A stretch of DNA of 64,000 bases from Pseudomonas putida (GTDB taxonomy: Bacteria; Pseudomonadota; Gammaproteobacteria; Pseudomonadales; Pseudomonadaceae), in contig NZ_JANHKS010000023.1 of NCBI RefSeq assembly GCF_028682175.1, positions 25,547 through 89,546 on the forward strand, written 5' to 3'. This document shows, in pieces, positions 6,601-12,671 of this stretch (position 1 is the first letter of the stretch; the number at the start of each line of letters is the position of its first letter). Position numbers and translations under genes: made by a program. The notes below the pieces were generated by a model. That model was not told where the DNA came from and searched no databases. It saw only the letters and a program-made list of their open reading frames with translations.

Positions 6601-6915
6601 TCACACCACCGCATCAGCCGCCACCTCAATAGCAATGACAGCCGCAGGAGTTTCAGCTAGCTCTATCGGCCTCCACGGACTATCGCGCCAATAAGCATTG
6701 GTGCTCAATATCGTGGGCAGTCGATCGCCCGCGGCCCTACAGTCAGCAAGCCACTTTCGCGTTCTGTCTACGTCGAATGAAAGCTTGTTTATGGCCCTTT
6801 CCGCGAGAAGCGCAATGGCCACCAAGTATGAGCCGCAGCGGTCACAGTTGACCCCTTTTAATTCGTGGCTCACTTCACAAAGCTGAGCTGGTTGGTCACA
6901 CACGTAGCATTTCAA
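6601..6915 (-). CDS. Small zinc-ribbon-like hypothetical protein
   Basis: 104 aa if started at TTG 6915, which gives MKCYVCDQPAQL and has a G-rich tract 5 bases upstream; the frame is open up to 7047. A four-Cys pattern CYVC...CDRC fits a zinc ribbon in the first 30 residues, followed by helices (AERAINKLSFDVDRTRKWLADC). The last residues (AAVIAIEVAADAVV) repeat the C-terminal peptide of the next gene at 6977-7177. The function is unknown. It opposes the PL operon. Confidence 0.5.
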   Translation of the reverse strand: MKCYVCDQPAQLCEVSHELKGVNCDRCGSYLVAIALLAERAINKLSFDVDRTRKWLADCRAAGDRLPTILSTNAYWRDSPWRPIELAETPAAVIAIEVAADAVV

Positions 6916-6976
6916 TTGATGCCCCCCATACCAGCCTGTCAGGTACGCAACCACTCTAGCGAGAGTGGTTGAGATT

Positions 6977-7177
6977 TCAAGCAGGGTAATGCAGCCCATC
7001 CGCAGCCACTTCAATCGCGATAACGGCTGCGGCTGCATGCTCAGCACGAACCTGGTCAGCAGCCAGCCTCGCCGACACCGCCTCGGTCAGAGCATCGATA
7101 TCAACTCCCTGGCTGCGCGCTTCCACCAGGACGTATCGCAGCGCTATCTCAAGCGCTTTCTCTCTGTATTCGCTCAT
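6977..7177 (-). CDS. Small hypothetical phage protein
   Basis: 66 aa from the ATG at 7177, preceded by GGGAGAAGG. It is a predicted two-helix protein: SEYREKALEIALRYVLVEARSQGVDIDALTEAV, then SARLAADQVRAEHAAAAVIAIEV, ending ADGLHYPA. The longer frame up to 7351 lacks a ribosome site. Its C-terminal peptide AAVIAIEVAAD is shared with the gene at 6601-6915, suggesting local duplication. No function can be assigned. Confidence 0.6.
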   Translation of the reverse strand: MSEYREKALEIALRYVLVEARSQGVDIDALTEAVSARLAADQVRAEHAAAAVIAIEVAADGLHYPA

Positions 7178-7240
7178 GACCTTCTCCCTTCCTGTGGAGA
7201 GGTAAGCGTAGGCCATTACCCACTCGCATGGAGTCGACAC

Positions 7241-7357
7241 ATGAGCCAGCAGCAACAGATTCTGGTCGGCGACTGCATCGAGATGGTGCGCGATAGCCGG
7301 CGCCGTCAGTTCAAGACGGCCGACCGTAACGGAAACGCTCAAACACTTCACCGATGA
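7241..7357 (+). pseudogene. Possible remnant of a phage DNA methyltransferase N-terminus
   Basis: The frame from ATG 7241 (GGAG 9 bases upstream) begins SQQQQILVGDCIEMVRD. This closely resembles the first motif of phage N4/N6 DNA methyltransferases (IxxGDCxxxMR). It then turns into Arg-rich sequence and stops after 38 codons, well before the catalytic DPPY/SPPY motif. A deletion that removed the rest would explain it. The evidence is short, and chance cannot be excluded. Confidence 0.35.
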
Positions 7358-7458
7358 AGACCTAACAGGTGGCCACTGCGTACGTCCGGACGCTAAGGGC
7401 CTGCCCCCGCGTGTACTTCGCGCTGAATCTGCATGCGCAGGTGGCTTGATGGTCGCAG

Positions 7459-8136
7459 CTATAGAGCAATGGCTTCGATGAACGCCTTGTCCTCAAAGAC
7501 CATGTAGAAATCTACGCCCTCAACTACACGCTTAATCATTCCGAAAGATTGAGAGCTTATCTGCCCATTTGCTTTCTCGTATGTGAGCTGAAGTTTCCAT
7601 GGCTGGTCGTAAGGCAGGGCGCCTGAAGACCTAAATCGCTGCGAACCACCTGTTGCCAACGCCGAAACTTGCATACCGGGCAATGCCATGTCTCTGCCAA
7701 TGAAGTCGGCAACGACGTTCCGACAAAATGGACCATGGTTAAGAATGTTGAATGTGTCGTGGAGCTCACCATTCAGATTAATGCTTCCAGTATGGTGAAC
7801 CTGCAGTAGAGGCTCCAACGAGCGTTCGTGGTTCTCTAGTGCAGACTTCTGCGCATCAACCAATGCAGTTTGCTGCTCAACCGAGGCCTTCAATTCCTCC
7901 GCCTGCATTCGCAGCGCATCTGAGCTAAGACGAAGCTCCTGGCCTTGCTGAATGAATCCCAAAACAAGCCAAAAAAAAGCGACTGGGCCAAAGACGCCTG
8001 CCAAGAAATCTCCCAGCTCATTGAGTTTCAACTCTTTGAATTCGGTAAGCCTCAGCGCAACCGTGACAGCGATTACTAGCAGGTAAGTAAACGTCCCTGC
8101 AATTCCCCATAACTCTAACTTCTTCCCCATACCCAT
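7459..8136 (-). CDS. Two-membrane-segment, coiled-coil hypothetical protein (cargo gene)
   Basis: 225 aa from the ATG at 8136, with AAGGAG 5 bases upstream. Two hydrophobic segments (about residues 10-28 and 45-64) are followed by a coiled coil (about 68-105: GQELRLSSDALRMQAEELKASVEQ and on). A beta-rich soluble domain (about 110-225) starts with LLQVHHTGSINLNGELHDTFNILNHGP. It reads against the PL operon and has its own leader, as expected of a lysogenic-conversion or exclusion gene. The domain layout recalls membrane effectors of phage defence, but there is no specific match; the function is unknown. Confidence 0.65.
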   Translation of the reverse strand: MGMGKKLELWGIAGTFTYLLVIAVTVALRLTEFKELKLNELGDFLAGVFGPVAFFWLVLGFIQQGQELRLSSDALRMQAEELKASVEQQTALVDAQKSALENHERSLEPLLQVHHTGSINLNGELHDTFNILNHGPFCRNVVADFIGRDMALPGMQVSALATGGSQRFRSSGALPYDQPWKLQLTYEKANGQISSQSFGMIKRVVEGVDFYMVFEDKAFIEAIAL

Positions 8137-8192
8137 AGCTCCTTCATGCCAACACGGCTGATCGCGATTATTCCACAGGAGAGTCAACCATC

Positions 8193-8288
8193 ATGACCCC
8201 CCATCTCAAGCGCGGCCCTCGCCCGCGCCACAGATCTATGGCGCGCCGCCCAAAGCCAACCGCCCGCCGCCTGATCAACCCTAAGTAA
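8193..8288 (+). CDS. Small basic peptide (31 aa)
   Basis: Starts at ATG 8193, with GGAGAG 9 bases upstream. It encodes 31 residues, 10 of them Arg or Lys (MTPHLKRGPRPRHRSMARRP...). The stop codon TAA falls inside the first of two GTAACC-N6-GGTTAC palindromes. It may be a real short basic protein or a leader peptide for the next gene; nothing beyond start context and composition supports it. Confidence 0.4.
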   Translation: MTPHLKRGPRPRHRSMARRPKPTARRLINPK

Positions 8289-8330
8289 CCTATTTAGGTT
8301 ACATCTCGAAAAGTAACCTGAATCGGTTAC
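8285..8330. promoter_or_regulatory. Two copies of an 18-bp palindrome upstream of the DUF4406 gene
   Basis: GTAACC-TATTTA-GGTTAC (8285-8302) and GTAACC-TGAATC-GGTTAC (8313-8330) have perfect identical arms, different 6-base centres, and centres 28 bases apart. They end 12 bases before the ATG at 8343. The arms differ from the CI/Cro operators (GAACC), so a second DNA-binding protein is likely. RNA hairpins are an alternative reading. Confidence 0.6.
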
Positions 8331-8342
8331 AGGGATATCGCC

Positions 8343-8888
8343 ATGCCAAATGAAAAAGTGAAACGCCAGCCGCAACCAATGGGCTACGTAAATCGCGAGG
8401 ATGCCCGCAACCTTGAGGCCGGTGTTGCCGACTGCATGCTGATCATGCGGAAACCGACTGGCCGTTTCGAGCGCCCAGTATTTGCCCAGCCCGCAGTGAA
8501 CGATTCCAGCCAGGCGGATTTCGGCTGCCCCGTTCCGACCTCAGCAGCGCGCTCAGGCCGAATTTACGTCGCGGGACCGATGACGGGTATCGCTGACTAC
8601 AACTTCCCGGCCTTCAACGCGGCGGCGGCAATGCTGAGGGCAAAGGGCTGGATCGTCGAGAACCCCGCCGAGCACTCGCTTGCTGATGGCCTGGAATGGG
8701 CGGATTACATGGCCTACGACCTGACACGCCTCGGTCTTTGCGGAGCCGTTTACCTGCTGCCGGGGTGGGAAAATTCGAAGGGCGCGACGATTGAAAAGAA
8801 TCTGGCGTGCGCTTTGGGAATGACCATTTATTTCGCCAACGCCGCCGACCAGGGCGATGTGGGCACGTATCCGCAGGAGGGGTTATGA
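8343..8888 (+). CDS. DUF4406 (nucleoside 2-deoxyribosyltransferase-like) phage protein
   Basis: 181 aa. Residues about 72-168 match the DUF4406 fold: RIYVAGPMTGIADYNFPAFN at the start, then NPAEHS, WADYMAYDL and VYLLPGWENSKGATIEKNLA. This family is related to nucleoside 2-deoxyribosyltransferases and is common in phages, perhaps for nucleotide metabolism; activity is unproven. The N-terminal 70 residues are an unassigned extension, rich in polar residues. The gene is preceded by the tandem palindromes and overlaps the next gene by four bases (ATGA). Confidence 0.75.
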   Translation: MPNEKVKRQPQPMGYVNREDARNLEAGVADCMLIMRKPTGRFERPVFAQPAVNDSSQADFGCPVPTSAARSGRIYVAGPMTGIADYNFPAFNAAAAMLRAKGWIVENPAEHSLADGLEWADYMAYDLTRLGLCGAVYLLPGWENSKGATIEKNLACALGMTIYFANAADQGDVGTYPQEGL

Positions 8889-9850
8889 GTCAGGAATATC
8901 GAGTGGTCCCAGCAGTACTGCTGGAATCCGCCTTGAAAACATTGGCCGTTCTCGCGCCGGGCAGGTTTGCCGTGGAGACTGAGCTGCGGGCTATAGTTGA
9001 CGCGCCTGTGACGCCTGATGCTGTGGAGGTCGAAAGCGTTTCTGACTTGCTGCGCGCTCACAGCCTTGGCGAGTTCTCGAACGAGAGCGGTTCAGAGACA
9101 GTTGAAGCGATGTCTTGCAAATCGTACGACGATTTCGGCCAAAACCACGAGTTTGAAAGCTACGGGTTCGGTTATCAGCAAGCCATGTACGAACAGGGTG
9201 CATTGCTTTTAGCTCTCATCTCCCGCGTGCAGATCGAGAATGCGCAGCTTCAGCAGTACAGAACCTCCTACATGGACTGGCATGAAAAGACCGAGTCCCT
9301 TCTGCAGGGTTTTGAAGCCGGCGAGCTTGGACGGCATCGTGCGGACGTTTTAAGGTCACGGTTTCACAAGCTCCAGGCCGAGAACGCTGCCCTCCAGCAG
9401 CGCCTGAACGTTGCGGATCAGCGCATAGACGATTTGGAGCAGGACAAGGCGCGGCTCGATTCCCTCGAGGCGAACTATTGGGACGTGCGCCATCACAGCA
9501 CCCCGATTGCAGACACCGGCGACCACAGCACCAGCGTCGAGATCATCGGGCACTGGATGGATAGGCCGCATGCGCGGGTGATCGGCGAGAACTACAACGA
9601 GAACCTGCGCGCGGCCATTGACCAGGCGATGACAGCAGACGCCTACCCGCCAGCCCGGCCGGAATATCCAGAACTCGATGCGACACTCGCCGAAGAGGAC
9701 TGGCATATGAACCCGTGCAAGCAGGGTCACCGCGATGTAGGCGCATGCCAGGGCAAGGCCTTCTGTCACACCTGCGACGAGAAGATCACGGCCACCAGCA
9801 CGCAAGAAGCCTTCGAGCAGTGGAACGCCTCCCACCCTGCCGCCAAGTAA
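8885..9850 (+). CDS. Coiled-coil phage protein with C-terminal Cys/His cluster
   Basis: 321 aa from ATG 8885, with GGAGG upstream and a four-base overlap with the DUF4406 gene. A coiled coil spans about residues 105-200 (FHKLQAENAALQQRLNVADQRIDDLEQDKARLD). The C-terminal 50 residues hold NPCKQGHRDVG and FCHTCDEKI, a likely zinc-binding cluster, with EAFEQWNASH at the end. This ending is seen in phage ead/Ea22-like and Lar-like proteins, but the match is general. The function is unknown. Confidence 0.6.
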   Translation: MSQEYRVVPAVLLESALKTLAVLAPGRFAVETELRAIVDAPVTPDAVEVESVSDLLRAHSLGEFSNESGSETVEAMSCKSYDDFGQNHEFESYGFGYQQAMYEQGALLLALISRVQIENAQLQQYRTSYMDWHEKTESLLQGFEAGELGRHRADVLRSRFHKLQAENAALQQRLNVADQRIDDLEQDKARLDSLEANYWDVRHHSTPIADTGDHSTSVEIIGHWMDRPHARVIGENYNENLRAAIDQAMTADAYPPARPEYPELDATLAEEDWHMNPCKQGHRDVGACQGKAFCHTCDEKITATSTQEAFEQWNASHPAAK

Positions 9851-9927
9851 CCCCTCCCAACCCTATCCATTGCCTGCTGCGCCTGAGCGCGGTGATGACG
9901 ACAGCATTCAAATTTTTGACATAAAAA

Positions 9928-9950
9928 AACCCGCCGAAGCGGGTTCTTTC
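9928..9950. terminator. Bidirectional intrinsic terminator
   Basis: Stem AACCCGC (9928-9934) and GCGGGTT (9939-9945), with an A tract on the left and a T-rich tract on the right. It lies between the converging genes ending at 9850 (plus) and 9965 (minus) and can serve both. Confidence 0.85.
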
Positions 9951-9964
9951 TCTGGAAGATGCTA

Positions 9965-10099
9965 TCAAGCAGCTTTCTTGGCGCCCACATGAGCTTCAAG
10001 AGCCGCATCAACGGCATCTAGCTTGGCTTCGATGGACTCAAGAATAGCGGCTGCTTTACGGGCAATAGCGGCAAATTCGAAGTCAGATAGCTTTTTCAC
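9965..10099 (-). CDS. 44-aa hypothetical protein with GTG start
   Basis: The GTG start at 10099 overlaps the TGA of the upstream gene (GTGA), with GAGG 8 bases upstream, so coupled translation is likely. The protein is Ala-rich and helical: KKLSDFEFAAIARKAAAILE, then SIEAKLDAVDAALEAHVGAKKAA. This is a heptad-like pattern of a short coiled coil. No family was recognised. It ends just before the bidirectional terminator at 9928-9950. Confidence 0.6.
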   Translation of the reverse strand: MKKLSDFEFAAIARKAAAILESIEAKLDAVDAALEAHVGAKKAA

Positions 10100-10422
10100 T
10101 GGAAAGGCCTCGCGTCTAGTTGTTTCACAAATTCGTTAAGGGCATTCGCATCATCGGCGTCAATCGCCTTGGCAATCCCTTCCATGCAAGATACGTACTC
10201 ATCAGCTTTTGCACCGGTTAGCGAGTCATCGATCTCACTAGCCAAGAAGCTAATCAGTGATGCCACCTCCCTAAACTGGGCTGCAACCTCAGCGTAGGTA
10301 GGGTTCTCGAGCTGCAAAACGCTAATGTGGAAATTTTTTGCCTGGTGCAACACACGGTTTGCTGCGTGAAGGAGAGCGTCATACAAATGACGTACAGCTT
10401 CCACTTTCTGCATCGGACTCAT
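10096..10422 (-). CDS. Hypothetical phage protein, all-helical
   Basis: 108 aa from the ATG at 10422, with GGGG 7 bases upstream; a start 7 codons earlier is possible. It is predicted all-helical (SPMQKVEAVRHLYDALLHAANRVLHQ, EVASLISFLASEIDDSLTGAKADEY). No enzyme motif or membrane segment is visible. It forms a two-gene minus-strand unit with the overlapping 44-aa gene, separate from the PL operon. Two co-translated small helical proteins suggest a toxin-antitoxin or immunity pair, but no motif backs that. Confidence 0.6.
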   Translation of the reverse strand: MSPMQKVEAVRHLYDALLHAANRVLHQAKNFHISVLQLENPTYAEVAAQFREVASLISFLASEIDDSLTGAKADEYVSCMEGIAKAIDADDANALNEFVKQLDARPFQ

Positions 10423-10896
10423 CCGTAATCCCCGGCAAATCATAAAAATGTCGCGGGATTCTACAGCAGGAACCTACCTTGTCAACCAAGGACACACACA
10501 ATCAATCAGGAGCGCTACCGAGTCAATTACATTTTGGTGAATTCATTCATTGACCCAGTCAATACATCCACCTCCTTCCTGGACGCCCCACCCAATCGAC
10601 ATAGTTACGACATTAGCCCTTTTGTGCAGTTCCGCAATGCCTATTTGCGACCAATCAAGGAGTGTTCCGCGCGCTACTGATATGTCTATCGGCGGATGAG
10701 CGGAAACCTTCAATACGGTACACATAGATATTCAGTTGGTGTGAGATTGGCAGATTACAAGCAGCGCAAGCATAAAAATACTATAAATCTATAAAAATCA
10801 GTTATTTAGCAACAGAAGAAAATTTCAGCCCTAATCAGCCTAACCCCTTCCCTATCATCCACATGCCTGCCGGTGTACGGCGGGCGAGGTATCGCT
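10423..10896. other. AT-rich stretch without a convincing gene
   Basis: About 470 bases, clearly lower in GC than the surroundings, especially 10740-10830. A 60-codon minus-strand frame (10543-10725) has no ribosome site. It probably holds promoters for the minus-strand pair at its left edge and for the integrase group at its right edge; several TATAAA-like tracts occur at 10771-10800. Confidence 0.45.
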
Positions 10897-11397
10897 ATGT
10901 CTCGAAATATCCAAACCCGCGAGGGTTATGAATTCTGGGATCGCCTCAACGCGATTCCAAAGTACGGTTTCCTGCTGAACGATCAAGGTAACGGAGTAGT
11001 CCGGGCCGAGGGTGTCGGCGACTGGATTGAGCGTCACCCGGCGCAAGTGGTGGTCGATGACGCACAGGCGGAAGTGAATGGATTGCGCGAACAGAACGCC
11101 AAGCTTGAGCTCGACCTGAAGAAAGCGAAGAACATGATCAAGGAAATGGACTTGCTGTTCGGCCGCAATCTGCTCGCGATGCGCTGCGCCGTCATTGAGT
11201 GGGAGCACGGTAAAGGCGCCAAGGACGGGATGTCGTGGATCTACAACACGTTGCGCGGACCGGGCGAGCTGCCCCCCGAAGATGCAACTGACGCGCAGAC
11301 TCACTTCGACAAAGAGATTGTGGCGATTGAGCAAGGACTGGATGAAGCCCACAAGGTCCGCGAATCGCTGCGCCCCAGCCTGATCAACCCCGCATAG
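10897..11397 (+). CDS. Hypothetical phage protein with coiled coil
   Basis: 166 aa from ATG 10897 (GAGG 8 bases upstream); an earlier in-frame start at 10873 is less likely. A coiled coil covers about residues 48-88 (DAQAEVNGLREQNAKLELDLKKAKNMIKEMDLL). The flanks are a mixed domain starting TREGYEFWDRLNAIPKYGF and a helical C-terminus (FDKEIVAIEQGLDEAHKVRE). No family was recognised. It stands 14 bases upstream of the DUF4224 gene, so it is in the integration gene cluster. Confidence 0.6.
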   Translation: MSRNIQTREGYEFWDRLNAIPKYGFLLNDQGNGVVRAEGVGDWIERHPAQVVVDDAQAEVNGLREQNAKLELDLKKAKNMIKEMDLLFGRNLLAMRCAVIEWEHGKGAKDGMSWIYNTLRGPGELPPEDATDAQTHFDKEIVAIEQGLDEAHKVRESLRPSLINPA

Positions 11398-11411
11398 CCC
11401 CGGAGATAGCC

Positions 11412-11606
11412 ATGTTCCTGACAGCAAAAGAGGTGGCCGACCTGACGGGCTATCTTAAACCGAGCGCGCAGATCAAATGGCTGGACGCAGAACGATACGG
11501 ATTCGCGGTCGGTGGTGATGGGCACCCGAAGGTGCTGCGCGAAGTGGTCGTAGCGCGCCTGGGTGGGATTCAATCGAAGAAAGGACCGCAACTGCGGCTT
11601 GCATGA
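11412..11606 (+). CDS. DUF4224-domain protein next to the integrase
   Basis: 64 aa. The pattern MFLTAKEVADLTGYLKPSAQIKWL and the following ...RYGFAVGGDGHPKVLREVV is that of DUF4224, a short winged-helix-like domain found beside phage integrases. A GGAG site precedes the ATG. Position and fold suggest a directionality factor (excisionase-like) or an integrase regulator; this is inference. The gene ends 10 bases before the integrase start. Confidence 0.75.
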   Translation: MFLTAKEVADLTGYLKPSAQIKWLDAERYGFAVGGDGHPKVLREVVVARLGGIQSKKGPQLRLA

Positions 11607-11616
11607 GGAAGGGAAT

Positions 11617-12594
11617 ATGCGCCCTCGCAAAAAAGACCGGCATCTGCCGGCGTGCATGTACTTCAAGCACGGGGCTTACTACCTGGTGCGCAAGGGGAAA
11701 TGGAAACGCCTGGACACGGACTACCAGGCTTCCCTGATGCTGTACGCCCGGGAGAAAGGGCGAGTTGGGAAAGGAGGCATGGCAGAGCTAATTGACGACG
11801 CTCTGGCCTACATGAAGCCGAAGCTGGCAGCCAACACGATCTCGCAGTACGAGGCGGCCGCCGAAAAGCTCAAAGACCAGTTGGCCGAGTTCGAGCCGCG
11901 TGACGTGCTGCCGCGCCATGTGGCCGCCATCAAAATGCACGGCGCGGCCACGCCGAACATGAACAACCGGGTCATCTCGTTCCTGCGCATGGTTTTCGCC
12001 TACGCGCTTGAGAAAGGACTGGTCGACTCGAATCCGTGCATCGGCATCAAACGGCACGCCGAGAAGAAGCGTGACCGATACCTCAGCGACGCCGAGTTTC
12101 ACGCAATATGCGGAGTTGCCAGCGACAACATGCGGTCAATCTACGAAATGTGCTACCTAACCGGTCAGCGCATCAGTGACGTGCTGAACATCCGCCTGGC
12201 TGACATCAGTGACGAGGGCATCTACTTTGCGCAGCAGAAGACCAAAGCCCGACTGATTGTCAGGATGACGCCAGACCTTGAGGCGCTGATTGCCAGGATC
12301 AAGGCTCTACCTCGGAAGGTTCGCGGCCTGACCCTGTTCACCGCTCGCAGCGCGGGCAAGCCGGTCAGCTACGACACGGCAAAGCAGGCGTTTCGGGTGG
12401 ACTGCCGCAAGGCCAAGGTCAAGGGCGCAACGCTCCACGACCTGCGCGCCAAGTCCCTGACGGACACCGACAAGCAGGGCAATAACGCACAGAAACTTGG
12501 CGGCCACACGGACGCAAAAATGACCGCCCGTTACCTGCGGCTGCGCGAAATCGACATCGCTGAGCCGCCGACATTGCCGAAAAAATCCCTGTAG
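11617..12594 (+). CDS. int: Tyrosine recombinase (prophage integrase)
   Basis: 325 aa from ATG 11617, with GGAAGGGA upstream. The N-terminal arm-binding region (residues 1-50) and SAM-like core-binding domain (about 55-150) precede the catalytic domain. All catalytic residues are visible: Arg185 (TGQR), Lys210 (KTKA), His274 and Arg277 (HDLR), His297 (LGGH) and nucleophile Tyr306 (TARYLR). It should catalyse site-specific integration and excision of the prophage. It reads directly into the mutS 5' region only 47 bases on, so the attachment site is expected there. No truncation is seen, so it is probably functional. Confidence 0.9.
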   Translation: MRPRKKDRHLPACMYFKHGAYYLVRKGKWKRLDTDYQASLMLYAREKGRVGKGGMAELIDDALAYMKPKLAANTISQYEAAAEKLKDQLAEFEPRDVLPRHVAAIKMHGAATPNMNNRVISFLRMVFAYALEKGLVDSNPCIGIKRHAEKKRDRYLSDAEFHAICGVASDNMRSIYEMCYLTGQRISDVLNIRLADISDEGIYFAQQKTKARLIVRMTPDLEALIARIKALPRKVRGLTLFTARSAGKPVSYDTAKQAFRVDCRKAKVKGATLHDLRAKSLTDTDKQGNNAQKLGGHTDAKMTARYLRLREIDIAEPPTLPKKSL

Positions 12595-12671
12595 TATTAG
12601 ACGAATTTCCCTTGTCAAAAAGACAGATTGAGTTCAGCCCTTTGAATACGGACCTCTCCAGCCATACCCCA
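12595..12671 (+). other. Probable prophage-chromosome junction (att region) upstream of mutS
   Basis: The 47 bases between the integrase stop and the TTG at 12642, plus the first codons of mutS, must contain the crossover, because mutS-like coding similarity begins at 12642 and phage sequence ends at 12594. The other att copy lies left of the window, so the core sequence cannot be defined here. No clear mutS promoter or ribosome site is visible. Confidence 0.45.

Noticed and set aside
10543..10725. 60-codon minus-strand frame in the AT-rich spacer
   Set aside because: It has no ribosome site and no recognisable domain.
12612..12641. TTG at 12612 as the mutS start
   Set aside because: It would add 10 residues not expected in the family and move the Phe-x-Glu motif away from its usual position. 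It cannot be fully excluded.
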